This document shows, one piece after another, positions 7,529-13,964 of a DNA stretch of 64,000 nucleotides. Position numbers and translations under genes: made by a program. The notes under the pieces are model-generated. The model was not told the DNA's origin and did not search any database. It was given only the letters and a program-made list of their open reading frames with translations. Within the stretch, counting starts at the first letter, position 1. Each line of letters begins with the position of its first letter. This DNA is from Natronomonas gomsonensis (GTDB taxonomy: Archaea > Halobacteriota > Halobacteria > Halobacteriales > Haloarculaceae): positions 1,178,001-1,242,000 of the forward strand of contig NZ_JACAWU010000001.1 of NCBI RefSeq assembly GCF_013391635.1, given 5' to 3'.

Positions 7529-7673
7529 CCCCGACGAGGGCCTTCATCAGACGCGGGCCAATCAGTTTCTCGAGTCCACCGTAACCGACGTACAGGAGGA
7601 CCGCCTCCAGCAGCACGGCACCGATGAGTATCGCTGCCTGTGGGTCCCACGTCGGAACTTCTAATCCTGCCAT
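7512..7673 (-). CDS. Small single-TM protein coupled to TauE/SafE exporter (DUF7512-like)
   Basis: A 53-residue protein from ATG 7673: a short leader with PTWDPQ, one membrane helix (AAILIGAVLLEAVLLYVGYG) and a conserved-looking end (LEKLIGPRLMKALVGGENGA). Its stop codon lies 17 nt inside the exporter gene. Tiny proteins of this kind are usually found beside TauE/SafE genes in haloarchaea (DUF7512 as I remember it), so it is probably an accessory subunit. Function unproven. Confidence 0.75.
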   Translation of the reverse strand: MAGLEVPTWDPQAAILIGAVLLEAVLLYVGYGGLEKLIGPRLMKALVGGENGA

Positions 7674-8053
7674 CGTTCTTGTAACCCTTTCGCGGTAGTT
7701 CGCACCTGGTACATTTCTGCTCGCTTGAGCGTAATCCCTTGAGTGTAATAACGGTTTTGGGACGATAATACAATACTATATTCGGGTAACTCCCCCGCAA
7801 CCATCCATAACTTATGAGTACGTTTTCGGACCGAATCGCCTGCATGCGCATTCGGGATATCCGGCGGCACTGGCCGCCACATCCTGTCTCGCGAGTGCGC
7901 TCGAACGAGCACTCGAGTTCCACTCGAACCGCAGACTGGTGTCCAAAGTGGGTTCGGTGGTATTGAATACGACAAACAACACAGCTGTCGCCGCTCGCTT
8001 TTCAGTTCGTTTCGTCCAAACGTTCAAATTCCAGCACGAGGCAAGCCGCCGAC
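7674..8053. other. Intergenic region between the exporter and the pilus-like cluster
   Basis: A 380-bp gene-free stretch between divergent transcription units, locally AT-rich around 7740-7810. It should hold both promoters; only the rightward TATA (8023-8030) is clear. An imperfect inverted repeat (GAGTG/CTCG with CGAG/CACTC) lies at 7893-7914. Short open frames here on the minus strand look random in composition and I do not call them. Confidence 0.6.
8023..8030 (+). promoter_or_regulatory. TATA box of the pilus-like cluster
   Basis: TTCAAATT is centred 27 bp before ATG 8054, the expected spacing for a leaderless transcript. It is the only clear promoter before the first five overlapping genes of the cluster. 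Confidence 0.6.
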
Positions 8054-8419
8054 ATGGCTCCGAACGACACCGAGCACGACCGCGAATCCGTCGAGCGGCG
8101 ACTCGCGGCGGTCGAACGCGCCCTCGCGACGGACGAACCCCTCGAGTACGCCGACCGACTCGACGACCTCGAAGGCAGAGTCGTCGAACTGGAAGCGGCC
8201 GTCCAGGCGCTGCGCGGCTACGTCGGTTCCGTCCGGGCGGTCAACGACGACATCGAACAGCGTGCGGACCTCGCGTTGCGGAAAGCCACGGCCCTCGAGT
8301 GTCACGTCGGTGGCGATACCGTCGGAGAGAACCTACCGAAGTACTCTGGAGATACCGAGAGCACCGACGCTGACGACGCCCCGGATGGCCCGTTCGCCCG
8401 CCTCCGGAAGTGGCCGTGA
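8054..8419 (+). CDS. Coiled-coil protein of the pilus cluster (DUF7310-like)
   Basis: A 121-residue acidic protein with no membrane segment. Residues about 10-80 form a strong coiled coil (ESVERRLAAVERAL, then LDDLEGRVVELEAAVQALRG), followed by a linker with a single Cys and an acidic tail ending in FARLRKWP. It is the first gene of the type IV pilus-like operon and overlaps the next. Proteins of this type precede Tad-like ATPase genes in haloarchaea (DUF7310 by memory). A structural or scaffolding role is likely but not shown. Confidence 0.75.
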   Translation: MAPNDTEHDRESVERRLAAVERALATDEPLEYADRLDDLEGRVVELEAAVQALRGYVGSVRAVNDDIEQRADLALRKATALECHVGGDTVGENLPKYSGDTESTDADDAPDGPFARLRKWP

Positions 8420-8907
8420 TTCGCGTCGTGTTGGCGGTGGTGGTGGCGACCGCACTTTTCGGCGTGAGCCTCCCTGCCGCCGAGCGGGTCGAACGCGACC
8501 GCAACGGCGAACTCGCGACCGCCGAACTGTCGTCGCTGGCCCGCGAGGCGGATTCCCTCGCCGACGGCAACGCCGCTCTCGAAGCCGGTCGCGCACCTGC
8601 CGGCACAACCGTCGTCGTCGACCCGCCCGACCCGACGCTCACCGACGGCGGCCGACTCCTCGTCGGAAACGACCGTCTCGTGTGGGCGCCACGGACCGGC
8701 CGGAACCGGACGGTCGAAAGCGCGGTGCCGATTCGCGTCGAGACGCCACTGGTACTCAGCGGCCGGACCCCGCTCAGACTGTCGTTGGTTTCGACCGGCG
8801 GGACGACAGTCGTCCGGGTTCGACGGGCGAGGGTTCAAAAGCGAAGCCGGGCCCAGACCGCCCGTGTTCGAGGAACTCCTGTCGACCGACTCCGACTGTC
8901 GGTGTGA
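8410..8907 (+). CDS. Secreted or membrane-anchored pilus-cluster protein (DUF7311-like)
   Basis: A 165-residue protein with one N-terminal hydrophobic helix (IRVVLAVVVATALFGVSLPA, residues about 4-23), then a helical region (ELSSLAREADSLADGN) and a beta-rich part up to about residue 145. Start is GTG 8410 or GTG 8416; both overlap the stop of the upstream gene (8417-8419). The last 15 codons overlap the ATPase gene. Composition and position fit a pseudopilin-like or anchoring component of the same machine. I know no biochemical data. Confidence 0.7.
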   Translation: MAVIRVVLAVVVATALFGVSLPAAERVERDRNGELATAELSSLAREADSLADGNAALEAGRAPAGTTVVVDPPDPTLTDGGRLLVGNDRLVWAPRTGRNRTVESAVPIRVETPLVLSGRTPLRLSLVSTGGTTVVRVRRARVQKRSRAQTARVRGTPVDRLRLSV

Positions 8908-10651
8908 AGCGACCTTCGAGGGTGACCGACTCCTCCTCGACGGTTCGGCCTGTTCCGGCGACGGGCGTCTCGCTTCGGTCCCAGCCTGCCGAGCGACGGC
9001 AATCGAGGCCCTCCGTGACCGAGATGTCGCGTCGGTTCGGACGCGGTCGGCCGGCTTCGAACGAACCTACGAGGGCGGTGCCGCAGGACTGTTGGTCGCC
9101 GCAGGTCGATTTAGCGACGCGGCGGCGTTTCACGACGATGCGCTCGCCGAACGCGCGCGCAGCGACCCGCTCGGTGCCGCACGCGTTGCGGCCGGGCGAG
9201 GCGACCCGCTGGCCCGCCTCGCCGCCGAAACCGGTCTCGAAGCGTTCGTAGGACGTGACTACGAGACGGCGCTTCGACCACACGTCGGGCCGGCGCTCGC
9301 GCGCTCGCGGATCGCGACGCGTCCGCCCGCCGAGGCGACCCTGCAGGACCGATACGAACTCGATACTGGTGCCGTCGTCCGTCGCTATGAGACCGCAGAA
9401 CTGGCGACGTATCACCTCACCCCTGTCGAACACCGCCTCGACGCGGCGGCGACGGCGACGCTGGCGAAAGCCCACGAACGGCTCGCCAGCGGTGCGGTCT
9501 CCGGCGGTGAGCGAGCGCCGTCTCGGGCGGTCCAGTCGGTCGCCGAGGACGGCCAACCGGTCGAGACGCTCGCGTCGGTGTTGGAAAAACACACCCGGGG
9601 GCTCGGCGTTCTCGATGACTGTTTCGCGGACGCGGCGGTCACCGACGTGTTCGCGACCGCGCCGGTCGCCGAGAACCCACTCCGTGTGCGTCGTGACGGC
9701 GAAACGCTGCGGACGAACGTCAGGTTAACCGACGAGGGCGTCGAGTCGCTCGCCTCTCGGTTTCGACGCTCCAGCGGCCGCGCGTTCTCGCGTGCGAGTC
9801 CGACGCTGGCCGCGACGACCGATGCCGACGGCCGCAGAATCCGCGTCGCCGGCGTCACCCGGCCAGTCAGCGACGGCGTCGGGTTCACGTTCCGCGCCCA
9901 CGACGAATCCGCGTTCCGCCTCGCGGACCTCGTCGGGAACGGGACGTTCGCTCCGAGGACTGCCGCCTTTCTGTCGGTCGCCGTCGAACGAGGCGCCGCC
10001 GTCCTGTTGGCCGGCGCTCGCGGGGCCGGCAAGACGACCCTGCTCGGCGCGTTACTGTGGGAAATCCCCGAAAGCGTTCGCACTGTTGCCATCGAGGACA
10101 CGCCCGAACTCCCCATCGAGGAGTTACAGTCGGACGGACGCGACGTGCAGGCGCTCAGGGTCGAAACGGGCGACGGCACGTCCATCGAACCGAGCGAAGC
10201 GCTCCGGACGGCGCTCCGGTTGGGCGACGGTGCGCTCGTCGTCGGCGAAGTCCGCGGCGAGGAGGCGCGAGTACTGTACGAGGCGATGCGCGTGGGCGCA
10301 GCCGACGGGGCCGTCCTCGGAACGATTCACGGCGGCGGTGGCGAGTCGGTCCGAGAGCGGGTCGTGACCGACCTCGGCGTCCCCGAGACGGCGTTCGCCG
10401 ACACCGACTTCGTCGTTACGCTCGAGGCCTTCGACGACGGTAACGGACGAACCCGCCGTCTTCGGGACATCGAGGCCGTCCAACGCGGTCCTGCCGGCGT
10501 CACCTTCGAGTCGCTCACGGATGGAGGCGGTCGATTCGACCCAGCCGAGGCGTCGACGCTCTCGACGCTGGCCGGACCGACAGAAACGCTCGAAGACGTT
10601 CGAAACGACATCGAAGCGCGTGCGGACACTCTCTCCGGCCGATGTCGCTGA
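8864..10651 (+). CDS. Type II/IV secretion system ATPase (TadA/GspE-like)
   Basis: A 595-residue hexameric motor ATPase. The N-terminal third (about 1-230) is lineage-specific; the GspE/TadA core follows, with ETLASVLEKHTRGLGVLDD, Walker A GARGAGKTT (about 384-392), an Asp-box region (TVAIEDTPELPIEE), Walker B LVVGEVRGEEARVLYEAM (about 456-473) and the His box GTIHGGGGESVRERV. It would drive assembly of a pilus-like filament at the membrane. GTG start at 8864 overlaps the previous gene by 44 nt; a later start cannot be excluded. It overlaps the next gene by 10 nt. Confidence 0.9.
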   Translation: MFEELLSTDSDCRCEATFEGDRLLLDGSACSGDGRLASVPACRATAIEALRDRDVASVRTRSAGFERTYEGGAAGLLVAAGRFSDAAAFHDDALAERARSDPLGAARVAAGRGDPLARLAAETGLEAFVGRDYETALRPHVGPALARSRIATRPPAEATLQDRYELDTGAVVRRYETAELATYHLTPVEHRLDAAATATLAKAHERLASGAVSGGERAPSRAVQSVAEDGQPVETLASVLEKHTRGLGVLDDCFADAAVTDVFATAPVAENPLRVRRDGETLRTNVRLTDEGVESLASRFRRSSGRAFSRASPTLAATTDADGRRIRVAGVTRPVSDGVGFTFRAHDESAFRLADLVGNGTFAPRTAAFLSVAVERGAAVLLAGARGAGKTTLLGALLWEIPESVRTVAIEDTPELPIEELQSDGRDVQALRVETGDGTSIEPSEALRTALRLGDGALVVGEVRGEEARVLYEAMRVGAADGAVLGTIHGGGGESVRERVVTDLGVPETAFADTDFVVTLEAFDDGNGRTRRLRDIEAVQRGPAGVTFESLTDGGGRFDPAEASTLSTLAGPTETLEDVRNDIEARADTLSGRCR

Positions 10652-12324
10652 TAGCCCGACTCGCCCGCCTGTCGCCTCGGACGACGGCACCGCAGGCGCT
10701 TCTCGACACCGCGCCGCTGCTCGATACGGACCCGCGTCTGCTGGCCGCCGCTGCCGATGGTGCGGGCATCGTCGCCGGTTCAGGGGTCGCCGTCCTCGCC
10801 GCCGTTACGATGTCGCCGGCGCTGTTCGTCGTCGCAGTCGGTGTCGGCATTGGAACGTCCGTCGGATGCCGGACGGCCGTTCGAACGGTCGGGAGTGCCC
10901 GTCGAAGTCGCGCACTCGGCGCGGCACCGGCGCTCGTCAGCCGTGCAGTTCTGCGGATTCGCGTCGCGCCGACGGTCGAAGGTGCCGCCGCCTTCGCGGC
11001 CGAAACCGACGGCCGCCTCGGTGACCACCTCGAAGAGCACGTTCGACGAGAGCGCGGGACGCCGCAGTCGGGGCTTGGAGCGTTCGCCGCGATGTGGCGT
11101 GATACGTTCCCCGCGCTCCACCGGGCGGTGACGCTCGTCGACGCCGCTGCCGATGCCCCCGAGGATGAGCGGACGCGGGCGCTCGACCGGGCGATGGACG
11201 CCGCCCTCGACGGAACGCGGGAGCGGGCGGCCGACGCCGCCGACTCGCTCCGCGGGCCCGCGACGGCGCTGTACGCCTTCGGCGTCCTCCTTCCGCTCGC
11301 ACTCGTCGGTGTGCTCCCTGCCGCTGGCGCGGCCGGACTCGAAGCCACGGTCCCCGCTATCGTCGTGATTTACGACCTGCTGTTGCCGCTCGGACTGTGC
11401 TGTGCCGGTGGGTGGTTGCTCGCCAACCGTCCGGTCGCATTTCCACCCACACGCGTCGGACCGGACCACCCGGACGTGCCGAATCGGCGCTGGCGACCGG
11501 TCGTCGCCGGTGGATTCGTCGCCGTCTGCTCGGCGCTCGCTGCGTCGGTCGTTCTCCCGACGTGGAGCGTCCCGTTCGCCGGTGTCGGCCTCGGCGTCGG
11601 CGTCGCTCTCGTCGTCGCGTACCGTCCCGTCGTCGCCGTCCGAGAACGCGCTGACGAACTCGAGTCGGCGCTCCCGGATGCGATGTACTTCGTCGGCCGC
11701 CGAGTGGTCGATGGCGTCTCCGTCGAGCGAGCGGTCGCCGATGCCGCGGACGAACTCGACGGCGTCGCTCGCGAGACGTTCGCGGCCGCCGCTCGACGCC
11801 AACGGCAGCTTCGTGTCGGCGTCGAAGCCGCGTTCAACGGCGAACACGGTGCGTTGAGGTCGGTTCCGAGCGAGCGAACGGCGGGTGCGGCCGAGTTGCT
11901 CGGAATCGCGGCACAGGAGGGACGACCGGCCGGTCGGGCGCTGGTCGAAACCGCCGACCACCTCACCGACCTCCGGCGCGTCGAAGCGGCTGCTCGCCGC
12001 GACCTCGCTCGGGTCACGTCGACGCTCGGCAACACGGCCGCGTTCTTCGGCCCACTCGTCGGGGGGACGACCGTCGCCCTCGCCGACAGCGTCGGGACGG
12101 CACCGACGCTCGACGGGTCGGTGCCAGAAACCGCGCCGCTTGCCGTCGCCGTCGGCGTCTACGTCCTCCTACTTGCGGCCGTTCTCACGGCGCTGTCGAC
12201 CGGTCTCGTTCGTGGCCTCGACCGGGCTACCATCGGCTATCGGGTCGGGGCCGCGCTGTGTGCAGCGACGGTGACGTACCTCGCGGCGTTCCGTGCCGCC
12301 GCGACCGTCACCGGAGGTTTATAA
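10642..12324 (+). CDS. Type II secretion system F family protein (TadC-like platform)
   Basis: A 560-residue inner-membrane platform protein. Two T2SSF-type repeats occur: a cytoplasmic helical stretch around 55-170, then membrane segments (TALYAFGVLLPLALVGVLPA; IVVIYDLLLPLGLCCAGGWL), and a second block around 330-460 (ALPDAMYFVGRRVVDGVSVE, typical of TadC) before C-terminal membrane segments (VGVYVLLLAAVLTALSTGLV). It is the partner of the ATPase and overlaps its gene by 10 nt. The final codons contain the TATA box for the next gene. Confidence 0.88.
   Translation: MSLIARLARLSPRTTAPQALLDTAPLLDTDPRLLAAAADGAGIVAGSGVAVLAAVTMSPALFVVAVGVGIGTSVGCRTAVRTVGSARRSRALGAAPALVSRAVLRIRVAPTVEGAAAFAAETDGRLGDHLEEHVRRERGTPQSGLGAFAAMWRDTFPALHRAVTLVDAAADAPEDERTRALDRAMDAALDGTRERAADAADSLRGPATALYAFGVLLPLALVGVLPAAGAAGLEATVPAIVVIYDLLLPLGLCCAGGWLLANRPVAFPPTRVGPDHPDVPNRRWRPVVAGGFVAVCSALAASVVLPTWSVPFAGVGLGVGVALVVAYRPVVAVRERADELESALPDAMYFVGRRVVDGVSVERAVADAADELDGVARETFAAAARRQRQLRVGVEAAFNGEHGALRSVPSERTAGAAELLGIAAQEGRPAGRALVETADHLTDLRRVEAAARRDLARVTSTLGNTAAFFGPLVGGTTVALADSVGTAPTLDGSVPETAPLAVAVGVYVLLLAAVLTALSTGLVRGLDRATIGYRVGAALCAATVTYLAAFRAAATVTGGL
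12318..12324 (+). promoter_or_regulatory. Internal TATA box inside the pilus-like cluster
   Basis: TTTATAA covers the last codons of the T2SSF gene and is centred 27 bp before ATG 12348. A leaderless second transcript for the four downstream genes is likely, allowing the envelope subunits to be made independently of ATPase and platform. Confidence 0.6.
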
Positions 12325-12347
12325 CCGAGAACGCGGCCACCGCGCGT

Positions 12348-12815
12348 ATGTTCGACGTTCCTCTCGACGCGTGGTACGTCTGGGTCGGACTCGCGGTCGC
12401 CAGCGGTTCGGTGTTCGGGGTCGCCAGTGCGATGCCGACTGCGGCGCCCCCCGAATCGACCGGGGCGGCGGAGACGGTCGACAGCGTCGCGGCGAGCGAC
12501 TACGCCGCCGTCGGCGACCACCCGGTTCCGAACGCCGACGCCGCCCGCATCGGTGCCGAGTCGCTGTCGCTCCGCGGTGCTGGCGGGACGACACACGCCC
12601 GGTTTCGATACGGCCCCGTAACGCCCGCACGGGGGTCCGAACGCCTCTCGGACGTGTTGGACGGGGCGCCCCCGGAATCGCGCTTCGACTCACCAACGGC
12701 CTTCGAGCGAGCCGCCAACGCGGCCCGAAGCGACGACCCGGAGTGGCGAAACGTCGACCGAATCAGCGTCCGACGAGTCTCCTGGGAGGGTGTCGATGTC
12801 GTTCTGGTCGGGTAG
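12348..12815 (+). CDS. Pilus-cluster membrane protein (DUF7283-like)
   Basis: A 155-residue protein with an N-terminal helix (AWYVWVGLAVASGSVFGVAS, about residues 8-27) and an extracytoplasmic domain containing ADAARIGAESLSLRGAGGT and a C-terminal RRVSWEGVDVVLVG. Start ATG 12348 fits the leaderless TATA at 12318-12324; an earlier in-frame ATG (12258) lies inside the previous gene. The end overlaps the next start. This protein follows TadC-like genes in many haloarchaeal genomes (DUF7283, by memory); function unknown. Confidence 0.72.
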   Translation: MFDVPLDAWYVWVGLAVASGSVFGVASAMPTAAPPESTGAAETVDSVAASDYAAVGDHPVPNADAARIGAESLSLRGAGGTTHARFRYGPVTPARGSERLSDVLDGAPPESRFDSPTAFERAANAARSDDPEWRNVDRISVRRVSWEGVDVVLVG

Positions 12816-13194
12816 GGCACAGGTCGAGCCGCTGGCGGCGCTGGCCGCGGTGTTGGCCGTCTGCATCGGTTTGACGCTGTACGCCGGCGCCGTCGAGGCG
12901 GCGTTGGTGTCGCTGTCGCCGGATCGAGCGGTCGCGCCGACGGCTGCCGACCGACTCGTCACGACGGCATCGTCGTTCGGCTCGATGGAGGTTCCGCTCG
13001 GGCCGAACGCGTCGAGCGCTCGGCCGGCCGGCTACGAACTGAACGCGACTGTGGCCGCCGAGAGGTCCGTCTGGACTGTCGGCCCGAACCCACCCGATAC
13101 AAGCGAGTGCGTGCGGAGACGGGTCAGCGTCCGTATCGCCCCTGCGACCGTTCGGCCCGGTACTCTGGAGGTGTGCGTGTGGCCCGTGGCGTGA
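12796..13194 (+). CDS. Pilin-like protein of the cluster (DUF7285-like)
   Basis: A 132-residue protein beginning MSFWSGRAQVEPLAALAA. GRAQVE followed directly by a hydrophobic helix (LAALAAVLAVCIGLTLYAG) resembles an archaeal class III (prepilin-peptidase) signal, with possible cleavage after RA. The rest is a small beta-rich domain with two Cys (TSECVRRRVSVRIAP and LEVCVW) that could form a disulfide outside the cell. A GTG at 12790 is an alternative start. It overlaps both neighbours. Confidence 0.72.
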   Translation: MSFWSGRAQVEPLAALAAVLAVCIGLTLYAGAVEAALVSLSPDRAVAPTAADRLVTTASSFGSMEVPLGPNASSARPAGYELNATVAAERSVWTVGPNPPDTSECVRRRVSVRIAPATVRPGTLEVCVWPVA

Positions 13195-13964
13195 GTACCG
13201 TCCTCGACGTTTCGCTGTGTCTACTGCTCGTGGGTGTCGCCGTCGCGACGCTTGTCGTCGGCGTCCCAGTCGAGGACGAAGAGCCCGCCGTACGCGCCGA
13301 TTCGACTGCCCGGACCGTCGCGACGGCCACCGCGACGGTTCCGAGCGGCCTCGGCCATGCAACCCACGACACCCTCGCGGGCCATCTCGGAGCAGCCGCT
13401 GTACTCGACAGCAACATCAAGGAAGACCGGTTGACAGACTCGGAGTATCCGGATTCGGTTCGGGATGCGGTCGACTCTTCGACCGGCCGGCGGGTGTTCG
13501 TCACGGCGCGGTGGGAACCGTACCCCGACGCCCCGCTTTCCGGCGCCGTCTCGGTCGGTGACCGGCCCCCTCGCGACGCGTCCGTTGCCGTCACGAGGGT
13601 GACCACGGATAGCGGCGTTCGCACGCCGACAGACGCCACGACGTTCGAAGACCTGTCCCGCGAACTCGCCTCTGCGTACGTCTCGTGGCTGTTTCCACCC
13701 GAGCGGACGCGAGCACTGCTCGTCGATGCTCGAACGGCACCCGCAGTTTCGACTCGGTATTGCCGGGCCGGCGACAGCCTCGCTGTCGACGTTCGTCCGG
13801 CCGTAACCGACGCTCGCGTCCGGCGTGCGAACGATGCGCTCACGGACGCCCTCGCGGCTCGGTTGCGTCGGGACCTCCGGGAACGGTACGACTCGCCCGA
13901 GGCCGCTCGTCGAAACGTCACGACTGGGACCGTCGACATCGCCGTCAGGCGGTGGGAACCGTGA
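13179..13964 (+). CDS. Pilin-like protein of the cluster (DUF7284-like)
   Basis: A 261-residue protein starting near GTG 13179 (GTG 13173 and 13191 are possible). The N terminus ARGVSTVLDVSLCLLLVGVA closely resembles the archaeal pilin signal RGVSPV plus hydrophobic helix, so processing by an archaeal prepilin peptidase is plausible. A Ser/Thr-rich helical domain follows (ATATATVPSGLGHATHDTLA), and VSWLFPPERTRALLVDART lies around residue 175. It overlaps its neighbours by 16 and 4 nt. Likely a minor or structural pilin-like subunit. Confidence 0.72.
   Translation: MARGVSTVLDVSLCLLLVGVAVATLVVGVPVEDEEPAVRADSTARTVATATATVPSGLGHATHDTLAGHLGAAAVLDSNIKEDRLTDSEYPDSVRDAVDSSTGRRVFVTARWEPYPDAPLSGAVSVGDRPPRDASVAVTRVTTDSGVRTPTDATTFEDLSRELASAYVSWLFPPERTRALLVDARTAPAVSTRYCRAGDSLAVDVRPAVTDARVRRANDALTDALAARLRRDLRERYDSPEAARRNVTTGTVDIAVRRWEP

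Noticed and set aside
7812..8027. 71-codon minus-strand frame in the intergenic region
   Set aside because: Composition is unlike the acidic neighbours, no motif, and it covers the likely promoter of the pilus-like cluster.
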